From contig CAVPZC010000003.1 of assembly GCA_963710175.1 (NCBI GenBank), forward strand, positions 62,001 through 126,000: a stretch of 64,000 bases of DNA, read 5' to 3'. The position numbers were made by a program, and so were the translations under genes. Positions within the stretch are counted from its first letter, which is position 1, and each line of letters starts with the position of its first letter. Source of the stretch: Phormidesmis sp963710175 (GTDB lineage: Bacteria; Cyanobacteriota; Cyanobacteriia; Phormidesmidales; Phormidesmidaceae). Under the pieces are notes generated by a model. That model saw only the letters and a program-made list of their open reading frames with translations. It was not told where the DNA came from and made no database searches. Below, piece after piece: positions 1 to 9,047 of the stretch.

Positions 1-611
1 TTAGCGGTATCTTTTAGGGGCAAGTAGGTATGCTCAAACTGCTGGCGATAGGTTTTGTAGGCCCAGGGCGTAGAGACCGACAGGCCAGTGTATTTGGCCA
101 GTACGGCGCTGAGTTTGGGCATGTCGTTCAGCAGATCAATTTCTTCGCCGCGTCCGGTGGCGATCGCACACCCCCCCACCAGGCAAAACGGCACATCCGA
201 CCCTAATTCTGCGCCCAGCTCTTGCAGCTCTATGCGGGTCAGCCCCAGCTGCCACAGCACGTTCAGCCCAAACAGCGTTGCTGCCGCGTTAGAAGATCCT
301 CCCGCTAGCCCTGCGCCTACCGGAATTTTTTTGTCGAGGGTGATTTCTACCCCACCATAGCGATTGGTGCGGTGGGGAAAGCGCTTTTGCAGCAGCGTTA
401 CGGCTTTATACGCCAGGTTCGTGTGGTCGGTAGGCACGAGCGGATGGTCGCAGATCAGCCGAGTATTTGGCGTACTCAGCGGCTTAAGCGTTATTCGGTC
501 GGCCAGATCAACGCTTTGCATGATCATCACTAGCTCGTGAAAGCCATCGGGCCGACTGCCGATAATTTCGAGGTAAAGGTTGATTTTGGCGTGGGAAAAG
601 AGCGTGATCAT
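1..611 (-). CDS. ispE: 4-diphosphocytidyl-2-C-methyl-D-erythritol kinase, 3' end cut by window edge
   Basis: This GHMP-family kinase phosphorylates CDP-methylerythritol in the plastid-type (MEP) isoprenoid pathway, which feeds carotenoid, chlorophyll-tail and quinone synthesis in the cytosol. Translation from the ATG at 609-611 gives the typical IspE N-terminus (MITLFSHAKINLYLEI) and, near residue 95, the glycine-rich ATP loop PVGAGLAGGSSNAAA. About 203 codons are visible and the frame is still open at base 1, so the C-terminal third lies outside the window. It sits 13 bp downstream of rsmA on the same strand, so the two are probably cotranscribed as in many cyanobacteria. Confidence 0.93.
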   Translation of the reverse strand, partial: MITLFSHAKINLYLEIIGSRPDGFHELVMIMQSVDLADRITLKPLSTPNTRLICDHPLVPTDHTNLAYKAVTLLQKRFPHRTNRYGGVEITLDKKIPVGAGLAGGSSNAAATLFGLNVLWQLGLTRIELQELGAELGSDVPFCLVGGCAIATGRGEEIDLLNDMPKLSAVLAKYTGLSVSTPWAYKTYRQQFEHTYLPLKDTA

Positions 612-624
612 AAATCAGGGTAGG

Positions 625-1479
625 CTATGGCAGGCTGTCGGCTGTTGCGGCAGGTGCGATCGCCTCAACCGCGTCGCTAAGAGCCACCCATTCGGTCACC
701 CCGAGCCCTTCTGCTCGCACTTGGGGGTTGATCGATAGGCGATTGAGCACAGTGGTTAGAGTGTCACGGTCAATCACGCTCTGCAAGTTGTTGCGCAGCA
801 TTTTTCGCTTTTGAGAAAAGCCCAGCTTTACCAGCTGACTGAGTCGGACCGGGTTTTGCGCAGGCGTCGGGCAGGGGCGAGGGCGCAGACGAATCACCGC
901 CGACTCTACCTTAGGCGGTGGCTTAAAGGCGCTGGCGGGCACCGGGCAAATTTCTTCGCACTCGGCTAAATATCGGGCGCGGATGGTCAGGGCACCGTTG
1001 GCGCGAGTGCCAGGTTCGGCGCAGAGGCGATCGCTAATTTCCTTTTGCACCAGCAGCACAATGTCGCTAAACGGGTGAGGGTTGGGCTGGCGAATCGTGC
1101 CCAGCAGCTTTTCCAAAATCGGCGCAGTGATGTAGTAAGGAATGTTGGCCACTACTTTATTGGGCCGCTCTAGCTCAAAGTCAATCAGCGCCTGGTCAAA
1201 ATTCAGCTTTAAAAAATCGGACTCAATCAGGCGAAACTGACCGGTCGCCATGGACGGAATAAACTGATCGCGCAGCTGCAAACACAGATCGCGATCAATC
1301 TCGACAGCCAGCACCTGAGCCGAGGTATCGAGCAGCCGCTGGGTGAGCACACCTTGTCCAGGGCCGATTTCCAGGACGCGATCCCCCGCGGTCAGCTGCG
1401 CTGCCGCCACAATCTGATTGATCACCGGATCGCTGCGCAGCCAGTGCTGACCAAATCTTTTACGCGCTCTTGTGGCCAC
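625..1479 (-). CDS. rsmA: 16S rRNA (adenine1518-N6/adenine1519-N6)-dimethyltransferase
   Basis: RsmA (KsgA) dimethylates two adjacent adenines in the 3' hairpin of 16S rRNA during late small-subunit assembly. The 284-residue protein has the family start (RKRFGQHWLRS, residues 6-16), the SAM-binding motif EIGPGQG near residue 37, and the catalytic NIPYY motif near residue 113. The C-terminal part carries the FSQKRKMLRNNL segment seen in the family. Length is normal. It is the upstream gene of an rsmA-ispE pair, and its promoter must lie in the 165 bp shared with the divergent DUF3082 gene. Confidence 0.95.
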   Translation of the reverse strand: MATRARKRFGQHWLRSDPVINQIVAAAQLTAGDRVLEIGPGQGVLTQRLLDTSAQVLAVEIDRDLCLQLRDQFIPSMATGQFRLIESDFLKLNFDQALIDFELERPNKVVANIPYYITAPILEKLLGTIRQPNPHPFSDIVLLVQKEISDRLCAEPGTRANGALTIRARYLAECEEICPVPASAFKPPPKVESAVIRLRPRPCPTPAQNPVRLSQLVKLGFSQKRKMLRNNLQSVIDRDTLTTVLNRLSINPQVRAEGLGVTEWVALSDAVEAIAPAATADSLP

Positions 1480-1645
1480 TGGCTAAGTCATCCTTGATAT
1501 TGATCAGCAGGCATTGAAAATTGTTGAGATAAAACGCCATCATTGAGATGGCCTCTTATTTTAGAAGTCAGGCCGACCCGCGTAAACTCGGCAACCCGCC
1601 TCGTATTAAGTATTTACCTTTTTGACTCCACACCTTTTTAGTCCT

Positions 1646-2005
1646 ATGGAAAAACCCGCCCCTCCTAGTACCCCCGTCAAAGCTGACCCGGCTAAACTAA
1701 CAGCGACTCCCTTGCGCTGCTTTACTGGTGCCCTCACCGCCGGTACCTTCTCCTTGCTTGCCTATCGTCTCATGCTCTCGGTTGCCGCCACGTTTGCCAA
1801 CAAACCCGTCACCTCAGATAATCCTGCTGTCGTCAATATCTCTGCCGCAGTTCGGACTCTGGTGACTGGCATCGTCGCGCTAGGGGCAGGTGTCTTTGGC
1901 ATCGCCGCGCTGGGCCTCACCGCGCTGGGCATTCAGCTCCTGTTCAAATCAGCTTCCAAAGCCGCCACTTCATCAGAGCACCCCACAGAGACTACAGAAT
2001 CATAG
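1646..2005 (+). CDS. DUF3082-type small membrane protein
   Basis: This is a cyanobacterial small protein of unknown function. I resolve about 119 residues with a proline-rich N-terminus followed by two hydrophobic stretches (roughly residues 22-45 and 63-100, ending in GIAALGLTALGIQLLF) and a short Ser/Thr/Glu-rich tail, consistent with a two-pass inner or thylakoid membrane protein. The pattern resembles the DUF3082 family as I remember it. An in-frame TTG lies 24 bp upstream (1622), but the ATG at 1646 gives the more usual N-terminus. No function is proposed. Confidence 0.7.
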   Translation: MEKPAPPSTPVKADPAKLTATPLRCFTGALTAGTFSLLAYRLMLSVAATFANKPVTSDNPAVVNISAAVRTLVTGIVALGAGVFGIAALGLTALGIQLLFKSASKAATSSEHPTETTES

Positions 2006-2132
2006 CTTCCTTGCCTCCTGCTCCCCTGCTCCCAAATAAGGTATTCTGGCGACAATAAACGACCCATCGCAAGGCCAAGGTCAATCGATGGTCAATCGGT
2101 AGAAACAAGGGATTAGGAGCGATCAGCAGCCC

Positions 2133-3497
2133 ATGGCACAGATCTTTATCTCAGCGGGTCACGGCGGTATCGAAAACGGCGTCCGCGATCCGGGCGCACA
2201 GATAGCAGGTACGACCGAAGCCCAAGAGATGATTGCTCTGAGAGATCTGATCGTGCCAGAGATGCGATCGCGCGGTTATGACGTCCTCTCGGTGCCCGAC
2301 GATCTCAGTTTGGCCCAGAGCATTGGCTGGATTAATGCCCGTGCCCAGCCCACCGCAGTTGCCTTAGAAATCCACGCTGAAAAGTTCAGCAATACAGCCA
2401 CGCGCGGCGCTACCGTCTATTACATCTACAACAATGAGCAGCGCCGCATTCAGGCCGAACGGGTGCTGCTCGCCCTGCTCAAAGAAGTCCCAGAGCTGCC
2501 CAGCCGGGGGGTGCGCCCCGATACCTCAGCGGGCACCGGCAGGCTAGCCTTTTGCCGTGAATGTGTACCGGCCTCCCTCGTAGCCGAAATCGCCTACCTG
2601 ACTAACCCTCAAGACTTCGCGCTGCTTACCCAAAGGCGGCGTAATTTTGCCATTGGTTTGGCCAACGGTCTGGCAGCTTGGAGCAGGGGCATTATTGGCA
2701 GTAGTCCCATTCCGCCCGGCGCAACAGTACCCATCGAATATCCCACTATCAATATTGAAATTAACGGCGGAGCCTACGCCGAAAAAGGCATCATCATCAC
2801 CGGCAATGCCTATATCCCCATTGACTTAGCCGACCGGCTGGGCGTCGACTTGGCTCAGAATGCCGAGGTCCGTCGGGTGCGCTATCGCGGCGCGGTGTAT
2901 GTCAAAGCCATCGATCTCAAGCCTTTTAGCGTTGGTATTGGTTGGAATGCCGCTAGCCGCACATTGCAGCTGCGCTCGGCCTCCGCCCTGAGAATTTGTC
3001 CGGGGTCTATCGACCTGATTATGAGCCACGGCAGCGCCACCGAGCTCAATTTGACCACTTTCTTACGCTCAGAAAATTCCAAGGCGCTCAGTCTTTTTCC
3101 TGATTTGCCCAAGCTCTACCGCGAAGAAGCCACCATTGAAGGCGTGGACTACGACATTGCCTTCTGCCAAATGTGCGTAGAGACCGACTTTTTGCGCTTT
3201 CCCGGTCTGGTGCAGCCGACCCAAAACAACTTTGCCGGGTTAGCGGATGGATCGGGCAATCTGGCTACTTTCAGCAGTGCCCGCATTGGCGTTCGCGCTC
3301 AGATACAGCATCTCAAAGCCTATGCCAGCACAGAGCCGCTGTCGCGAGAAAAGGTCGATCCGCGATTCGACTTTGTCAAACGCGGGGTCGCACCGCTAGT
3401 CGATCAGCTCAGCAACTTGTGGGCGGCAGACCCGCTCTATGGCAAAAAAATATTGGCCCGTCTAGAAGAGCTGTACAGAGCGTCCGGACTGCTGTAG
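2133..3497 (+). CDS. N-acetylmuramoyl-L-alanine amidase with C-terminal glucosaminidase-like domain
   Basis: This is a peptidoglycan hydrolase of 454 residues. The N-terminal Amidase_3 domain (about residues 1-190) shows the zinc-site motifs ISAGHGG (His9), EIHAEKF near residue 80 and AEIAYLTN near residue 152. A middle segment (about 205-290) resembles a copper-amine-oxidase N-terminal-like or SH3-like wall-binding domain. The C-terminal part (about 330-454) resembles a glucosaminidase domain (QMCVETDFLRFPG, NNFAGL, ARIGVRAQIQHLKAYA). The predicted action is cleavage of the stem peptide and possibly the glycan strand. I see no signal peptide, so export is unexplained. The next gene is another wall-associated protein. 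Confidence 0.85.
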   Translation: MAQIFISAGHGGIENGVRDPGAQIAGTTEAQEMIALRDLIVPEMRSRGYDVLSVPDDLSLAQSIGWINARAQPTAVALEIHAEKFSNTATRGATVYYIYNNEQRRIQAERVLLALLKEVPELPSRGVRPDTSAGTGRLAFCRECVPASLVAEIAYLTNPQDFALLTQRRRNFAIGLANGLAAWSRGIIGSSPIPPGATVPIEYPTINIEINGGAYAEKGIIITGNAYIPIDLADRLGVDLAQNAEVRRVRYRGAVYVKAIDLKPFSVGIGWNAASRTLQLRSASALRICPGSIDLIMSHGSATELNLTTFLRSENSKALSLFPDLPKLYREEATIEGVDYDIAFCQMCVETDFLRFPGLVQPTQNNFAGLADGSGNLATFSSARIGVRAQIQHLKAYASTEPLSREKVDPRFDFVKRGVAPLVDQLSNLWAADPLYGKKILARLEELYRASGLL

Positions 3498-3908
3498 TCG
3501 CCCGGTGAATGAGGTACCGGTCACTGCTAGCCGCGCTTAGTTCTAGATTCAACCTGGATCTAACGCTATGCCAACTGTGAGAGGTGTCTCTAAGGAGACT
3601 GCTCTGGCCTGGATCTCGCAGGGCGGGATCAGATCACGGGCAGCGGACGTGAGTGTGGGTAATATGAGCGAGTTTACCGGGATCTGCTGTGCCTACACCT
3701 CAGTTCAGCCCCGGACAAAACTGTGGTGAATGGGGGTTGAGCTGCTCTCATTAATGAGGACCGACCGACAAACTGCCACTTAGCTCATTTGGAAATGTTC
3801 AGATTTTAGAGAGGGTTAGGGAACGCTGGAAGACAGCTTCAAGTCAACTTGATTGATTCCGTTAGCCCGCCTTGATTCGCTGCCGTTTCGTAAGATAGCC
3901 CTGCCACT
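3498..3908. other. intergenic stretch, no gene seen
   Basis: These 411 bp between the amidase and the SpoIID-like gene contain no open frame with a plausible start and ribosome binding site, and no terminator-grade hairpin that I can find by eye. TAAGAT at about 3891, only 12 bp before the next ATG, could be a -10 element, but no -35 box fits. A small RNA cannot be excluded from sequence alone. Confidence 0.4.
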
Positions 3909-5135
3909 ATGACTACGCAGACCATCCCCTTCGCTAAAAATTGGCTGCTTTGCCTGACCGCCGCTCGTCCTACGGGCACTGTCTCCTGTGAGGAACGCCC
4001 GCTCGTCAAGTCTGCGCTGCGCTGGAGTTTGCGCTGGTGGGGCGGCTTGCTGCTGTGGTTGGTGTTGGTACTGCCTGCTCAGGCGGCGGTAGAATTGCGA
4101 GTGGCGATCACCCAGGGCACCAACGCCATTAATATCGGTAGCTCCACCACTGGCATCATTCGCAATGGCGGTGGCCAGAACCTCTACCAGCTGCCTCAGC
4201 TACAGGGCATTACCCTAAAAGCCGATGCCAATGAGGTAGACCTGACCAACGGCGGTGCTCCCCTGGCAGAATCTAACGCCTTTTGGTTAGAGCCCTCGGA
4301 AGACGGCTTTGTCTGGATTGGGGACAAGTGGTATCGCGGGCGAGTGATGGTCACCGTCGAAGGCGGCAAGCTAGTAGCAGTGAACTACGTCGATTTGGAA
4401 GATTACCTGTATAGCGTTGTCGGTAGCGAAATGCCCACGAGCTGGCCCCAGGCAGCACTACAGTCTCAGGCGGTAGCCGCTCGCTCTTACGCGCTGTATA
4501 AGCGATCGCGCACTCGCAGCTCCCTCTACGATCTCGACGCCACGACTGCCTCTCAGGTCTACAAGGGCATCGCGCAAGAGGCTCCCAGCACTATCGCCGC
4601 TGTCGATGTCACTGCCAATCAGGTCGTCACCTACAACGGTCAGGTGATCGAAGCTATTTTCCACTCTTCTTCGGGCGGCCATACCGAAAACGCCAGCGAA
4701 ATTTGGAGCAGCGATGTCCCCTACCTGCGCGGTGTCGAAGACTACGACCAAAGCGCGCCCGTTTACCAGTGGCAAGAAACCTTTAGCCTGGCAGACTTCA
4801 GCAGCAGAGTCGGCACTGTCGGCACCGTTCGCGCCATCGGCACCCCTCGTCTCACCAGCCAGGGCCGGGTCGCGACTATCAGCATCACCGGCAACAGCGG
4901 CACCCAAACTCTAAAGGGTCAAGATATTCGCTCGGCGCTGCGATTGCGGAGCACCCGCTTTACCATCAGCCTCGACCAAAATGCAGGACGGGTCACCGTG
5001 AGTGGCTTCGGATTTGGTCATGGTGTCGGCATGAGTCAGTGGGGCGCTCGCAGCTTGGCGGAGCGGGGCTGGAGCTTTGAGCAGATTTTGCAGCACTACT
5101 ATCAGAGCACGGCGATCGCTCAGCTAGAGGGATAA
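3909..5135 (+). CDS. SpoIID/LytB domain protein, secreted
   Basis: The family includes SpoIID, a lytic transglycosylase that acts on denuded glycan strands; in cyanobacteria the role is undefined. A signal peptide (LLLWLVLVLPAQA, ending near residue 58) precedes the SpoIID core: NYVDLEDYLYSVVGSEMP near residue 160, QAVAARSYAL near 188, HSSSGGHTENA near 252 and the closing GFGFGHGVGMSQWGA near 368. The conserved Glu of GSEMP is present. The 40 residues before the hydrophobic signal are unusually long, and an internal TTG just before RWWGGLLLW may be the real start. The 408-residue length is otherwise normal. Confidence 0.85.
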   Translation: MTTQTIPFAKNWLLCLTAARPTGTVSCEERPLVKSALRWSLRWWGGLLLWLVLVLPAQAAVELRVAITQGTNAINIGSSTTGIIRNGGGQNLYQLPQLQGITLKADANEVDLTNGGAPLAESNAFWLEPSEDGFVWIGDKWYRGRVMVTVEGGKLVAVNYVDLEDYLYSVVGSEMPTSWPQAALQSQAVAARSYALYKRSRTRSSLYDLDATTASQVYKGIAQEAPSTIAAVDVTANQVVTYNGQVIEAIFHSSSGGHTENASEIWSSDVPYLRGVEDYDQSAPVYQWQETFSLADFSSRVGTVGTVRAIGTPRLTSQGRVATISITGNSGTQTLKGQDIRSALRLRSTRFTISLDQNAGRVTVSGFGFGHGVGMSQWGARSLAERGWSFEQILQHYYQSTAIAQLEG

Positions 5136-5139
5136 AGGC

Positions 5140-6540
5140 TTACTGCACGGGTACAAAGTCGTAGCCGCTGCCAGAGCGATTGCCCGGCACCACTTCTACC
5201 AGCTGTGAGGGTTGATTGCGATCGCCCGACGGGAAAAAGCTGACTGAGTCAGTCGCGCCCTCAGCCGTGAAGCCTGAACTAGCCAGCGCCGCCGCTACCC
5301 CGGCCCGCGTTGGGTTGGCCTGAATACCCGCTGCCAGCACTCTAGTCGCGTCGTAAGCCATCACCGTGCGCCAGTTGACATCGCCACCCCACAGCTGCCG
5401 CGACTCACTGACAAACGGGCTCTGGGCATAGCGCAGAATATGCCAGGGCACGGCTACCGTCAGCCCCAGCGCATTCGCCCGGCCCACATCTAGCACCTTG
5501 GGGTTATACAGACCGTCGCTGCCCACCATCGGCAGCTCCCCCTGATTGACCGAAATAATCTGGAGAGCCGTATCCGCTGTATCTACTGTGAGAGCCAGCA
5601 TGATGACTTCGGCCCCTGCCTGCTTAGCCATTTGTACCGCCTGGCCAGCGCTAAAGCCGGGTTCGTCAATGTCAAAATCGGCGATTACCTGTCCGCCATT
5701 GCTCAGCAGCTCAGTAGTAAATTCTGACTTGACTGAGCGGCTGTAGGTACTGGCCCCTGTGTAAAAAACGACGGCTTGTGTTTTGCTAAGCGTGTTCAGC
5801 ACATAGCGAGCCAACGTCGCGGCGGCTAGGCGATCGCTCGGCACCGTGCGAAAAATATAGTCGCCCGCATCCGAGATTTTCACTGCGGTGCTGGTTGGTG
5901 AAACCATTGTCAGCTGACCGGCTTCGTAGACTTCAGCGGCTGCCAGTGTGGTATCGCTGGAGAAGTGACCAACGACGCCCAGCACGTCTGGGTTATCGAC
6001 TAGCTGAGCGGCGATCGCCGCTGCTGTATCAGGTTGCCCCTGGTCATCAAGCATCAATACTTTTAGCGGCGTTCCATCAATGCCGCCTGACCGGTTGATA
6101 TCCGTTTGGGCCTGAGCTACCCCGCGCAGAATTTCTAGGGCCGGATTGATCGATTTACCCGCCGGTACCGAGACCGCAATTGTGTCGGCGGAGCCGTCGC
6201 CAATCTTGGCATTGTTGAGATAGATCAGCGTTTCTGGATCGTTGCGTTCTTCTTGCAGGGCGGTGGTCAATTCAGCCTGGGCAGTTGCATAGTCGCCAGC
6301 TGCAAACGCATCGAGCCCTTTCTGCTTAGCCGCAGAAACCGCCCCCGGCAGTATCGACTGGCCGGAGCGCCCGTCAGACTCAGCTGTATTCTGTTGCTGG
6401 CTTGAGCGATCAGGGTGAGGCGAGGGTGAGCCCTCTGACCCGAAGAAATTGTTTTTGAGCCACCAGGCACCGCCGCCTAAGAGCGCCACGGTAATCAGCA
6501 AAGATGCGACGAGGGCGGGAAGCTCGTTTCGTTTGCCCAT
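5140..6540 (-). CDS. membrane-anchored periplasmic ligand-binding protein (Peripla_BP_6) with TPR-like segment
   Basis: The protein begins with one hydrophobic segment (ALVASLLITVALLGGGAWWL) that probably anchors it in the membrane. A TPR-like stretch follows (AAGDYATAQAELTTALQEERNDPE, about residues 75-100), then a branched-chain amino-acid-type binding domain (about 115-460; DDQGQPDTAAAIAAQLV, GVVGHFSSDTT, VSPTSTAVK). ABC-transporter binding proteins usually sit with permease genes; none is present here. The gene lies 51 bp downstream of a Ser/Thr kinase on the same strand, so it may be a ligand sensor rather than a transport component. The ATG at 6540 is preferred to 6549 (MSHMGK). Confidence 0.8.
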   Translation of the reverse strand: MGKRNELPALVASLLITVALLGGGAWWLKNNFFGSEGSPSPHPDRSSQQQNTAESDGRSGQSILPGAVSAAKQKGLDAFAAGDYATAQAELTTALQEERNDPETLIYLNNAKIGDGSADTIAVSVPAGKSINPALEILRGVAQAQTDINRSGGIDGTPLKVLMLDDQGQPDTAAAIAAQLVDNPDVLGVVGHFSSDTTLAAAEVYEAGQLTMVSPTSTAVKISDAGDYIFRTVPSDRLAAATLARYVLNTLSKTQAVVFYTGASTYSRSVKSEFTTELLSNGGQVIADFDIDEPGFSAGQAVQMAKQAGAEVIMLALTVDTADTALQIISVNQGELPMVGSDGLYNPKVLDVGRANALGLTVAVPWHILRYAQSPFVSESRQLWGGDVNWRTVMAYDATRVLAAGIQANPTRAGVAAALASSGFTAEGATDSVSFFPSGDRNQPSQLVEVVPGNRSGSGYDFVPVQ

Positions 6541-6591
6541 ATGACTCAATCAAACCCTAATTTTAAACATGCCAAAAAGGCCTATCTTAAG

Positions 6592-7983
6592 TCACATGAT
6601 ACGGGAAACCAACCGGAAAATAAGTCTAAAGATAACTGCGATCGCCACTGCTACCCCCCCTGCCATGACCGCCGCCACTAAGATGGTGCCTGGGTCACCG
6701 CCCAAAACGTTGTGCAGGGGCGAAAAGAAGATCACCGCTGCCAGCGTTAGCCCCGCAATGATCACCAGGTCCGTTCCTTCTATGACCCGGCGCGTCTGTA
6801 GCAGCAAGAGACCTGCCAGCATCGCCAGCCAAACGCCGCCACCTAGAAGGCTGGTACCCAAAAGACTGGCAGTGGCGATCGCCAGCAACCCCCCTTCTGC
6901 CCCAGCAAAGGCCGCGTTGCCCAAAAACCGAGGTAACGACAGCGGCTGCACCGGTCGAGACGCAGGCTGGGCTGGCGCGGGCGTCGGTATGGGCGCGGGT
7001 GGTGTAAGGGGCGGAGTCTGTACTGGCGGGCTGCTGCTAGCAGCAAGGGCAGCGACAACGGCTTCGGCAGTGGGGTAGCGATCGCTCGGCTTAGCCCGCA
7101 ACATCTGGTTGAGCACCTGGGCTAGGCCCGCCGAGACCCGTGCATGCGGCTGCCAGCCCCAGGTGTTAGAAGAACTATCGCGCAGCTCACTAGAGTCTTT
7201 ATCGGTCAGCAGTACCACACAGGTTGCCGCCAGCGCATACAGGTCCGAAGTCGCATCGACAGTGCCATTCATAATCTGCTCTGGCGGCGCATAGTCCGGT
7301 GAGCAAATCGTCGTCGGGCCACGCTGTATTCCCGTTGGTGTGGTGACTTCTTTAACAGCGCCAAAATCGAGCAGCGACAGCCGACCGTCTTTGCCCTGAA
7401 TAATATTAGATGGTTTCACATCCCGGTGAATAGCGCCGTTGCGATGGACAAAGCCCAGTACATCAAGCATCGCCCGCAGTATTTTCTCAACCTCAGCTTC
7501 AGTCAGCTTGCCCTGACGATGGCGAACTTTTTCGAGATCTTCACCCTCTAGATATTCTTGTACCAGGTAAAACAGCTCTTCAAGCTGGTTTGTGAGCGGG
7601 TTGGTAATCGGCAGCGGAAAGTAGGCGTAAAGGTTGGGAATCTGCGAGTGCTGTAAACCGAGCCGCTCTAGCACTTCGGCTTCTCTGCCAAACAGTCGCT
7701 GAGCAGTAGCCAACTGCTGCGGTGTCAGCGTCACAGGCGGCTGAAATAGTTTGACCACGCAGCGCCGCTGTGTGGGTGAATCAAAGTCGCGAGCTAGAAA
7801 AGCCGTGCCAAATCCGCCCTGCCCCAGCACGCTCCCTGGCAGATAGCGCCCGCCCAAAATCAGCTCCATCCGACAGGCGCTGCAATACTTCTGCCTCAGC
7901 GGGCGAGAAATCTTAGGATCGTCAAGGTCGGCAAAGTGATTTATAGGAGACGGGCAGTTCGGTCGGGTGCAGTGCAGTTGCAT
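6592..7983 (-). CDS. Ser/Thr protein kinase with N-terminal zinc-ribbon and C-terminal membrane segments
   Basis: This is a eukaryotic-type (Hanks) kinase. Residues 1-40 carry Cys5, Cys10, Cys34 and Cys37, a four-cysteine ribbon common at the head of cyanobacterial kinases. The kinase domain (about 45-310) has a glycine loop (GQGGFGTAF), the VVKL lysine, the catalytic HRDVKPSN loop, DFG and the APPE motif (CSPDYAPPEQ). A Pro/Ala-rich linker (about 315-345) leads to three or four hydrophobic helices at the C-terminus, so the kinase is cytosolic and membrane-tethered. The solute-binding-protein gene directly downstream could be its periplasmic partner; that is inference. Confidence 0.9.
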   Translation of the reverse strand: MQLHCTRPNCPSPINHFADLDDPKISRPLRQKYCSACRMELILGGRYLPGSVLGQGGFGTAFLARDFDSPTQRRCVVKLFQPPVTLTPQQLATAQRLFGREAEVLERLGLQHSQIPNLYAYFPLPITNPLTNQLEELFYLVQEYLEGEDLEKVRHRQGKLTEAEVEKILRAMLDVLGFVHRNGAIHRDVKPSNIIQGKDGRLSLLDFGAVKEVTTPTGIQRGPTTICSPDYAPPEQIMNGTVDATSDLYALAATCVVLLTDKDSSELRDSSSNTWGWQPHARVSAGLAQVLNQMLRAKPSDRYPTAEAVVAALAASSSPPVQTPPLTPPAPIPTPAPAQPASRPVQPLSLPRFLGNAAFAGAEGGLLAIATASLLGTSLLGGGVWLAMLAGLLLLQTRRVIEGTDLVIIAGLTLAAVIFFSPLHNVLGGDPGTILVAAVMAGGVAVAIAVIFRLIFRLVSRIM

Positions 7984-8009
7984 GGGTGATTTTACAATAG
8001 GCCAGCTGT

Positions 8010-9047
8010 TCAGGGCTGGTGTTCTGCATCAACTGCGGCTTTGGCCTTGGCAGGCACTTTAGCAGATGTATTCTTACTGGCAGCAACCGCCTTGCCATTG
8101 GAATTAGCTTTTGTAAAAGTCAACTCGCGGTTGGTAAACTGCGGCAAAATCTCCTTGGTAAACGCTTCTGCCGCCTTAGAGCGATAGCGGTTAGGGTTGA
8201 AAATCACTGATAGCGTTCGCCTCACCTCGACCGATTCTATTCGGGCCCGGTGAATTACGCCCATCTGTAGCTCTTTCTCAATCGAAGAGGTTGAGGCAAA
8301 GGCGACGCCCAAGCCCGACTGCACCGCATTTTTAATCGCCTCAATTGAATTGAGCTCCATCTCTATTCGCAGCCGCCGAGTTTCAATACCACCCCGGCTC
8401 AGCACATGGTCAATGGCTTTACGAGTGGTGGACTGAGAATCGAGCGTGATGAACTTCAGCTTGTAGAGATCGCTGCGGGCAATCACGTCGTTAGAAGCCA
8501 GCGGGTGAAAAACCGGCATAATTAGCGCTAGCTCATCTTCGGCGTAAGAGGCCACTTCTAAAGAGTCTTGCAGCTCTGGTGGAATATCACCGCCGATGAT
8601 GGCCAAATCTATCTGACCGTTGGCTACGCTCCAGGCGGTGCGACGAGTTGAGTGGACGTGCAGCTGCACTGCGACTTCAGGGTAGCGCTGGCGAAACTGC
8701 CCGATCATGCGCGGCAGCAGGTAGGTGCCTGTCGTTTGGCTAGCACCTACAATGAGTGTGCCGCCCTGGAGGTTTTGCAAATCTTCGATCGCGCGGCAGG
8801 TTTCCTGGCACAGGCTGAGAATGCGATCGCCATACTCCAGCAGCAAATGCCCCGCTTCAGTCAGCTGGGCCCGGCGTCCTCCCCGGTCAAACAAAGGCAC
8901 ATCTAGCTGGCGCTCCAGGTTTTGTACTTGCAGGCTTACCGCTGGCTGTGACACGTATAGACTGTCAGCAGCGCGCTTAAAGCTACCCTCAGCGGCAATG
9001 GCCTTTAAGATGCGGAGCTGATCGAGGGTAAAGGGAAGGTCAGACAT
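8010..9047 (-). CDS. rbcR: LysR-family regulator, RbcR/Ycf30 type
   Basis: The N-terminus (LPFTLDQLRILKAIAAEG, SFKRAADSLYVSQPAVSLQV) is the winged-helix DNA-binding domain of the RbcR/Ycf30 subgroup, which controls RuBisCO-operon and carbon-metabolism genes in cyanobacteria and red-lineage plastids. A standard LysR effector domain follows (about residues 90-300), and the last 40 residues form an Ala/Lys-rich tail not needed for the fold. The start is taken at MSDLPF (9047), because homologues begin there; an upstream in-frame ATG lies at 9065. CmpR and NdhR are paralogues, so the exact regulon is inferred. Confidence 0.87.
   Translation of the reverse strand: MSDLPFTLDQLRILKAIAAEGSFKRAADSLYVSQPAVSLQVQNLERQLDVPLFDRGGRRAQLTEAGHLLLEYGDRILSLCQETCRAIEDLQNLQGGTLIVGASQTTGTYLLPRMIGQFRQRYPEVAVQLHVHSTRRTAWSVANGQIDLAIIGGDIPPELQDSLEVASYAEDELALIMPVFHPLASNDVIARSDLYKLKFITLDSQSTTRKAIDHVLSRGGIETRRLRIEMELNSIEAIKNAVQSGLGVAFASTSSIEKELQMGVIHRARIESVEVRRTLSVIFNPNRYRSKAAEAFTKEILPQFTNRELTFTKANSNGKAVAASKNTSAKVPAKAKAAVDAEHQP

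Noticed and set aside
88..360. Plus-strand open frame of 90 codons at the left edge
   Set aside because: It lies entirely antisense to ispE, whose translation shows the GHMP-kinase motif.
3498..3908. Possible structured RNA (RNase P RNA, tmRNA, 6S or Yfr1)
   Set aside because: None of the conserved core sequences of those RNAs is present.
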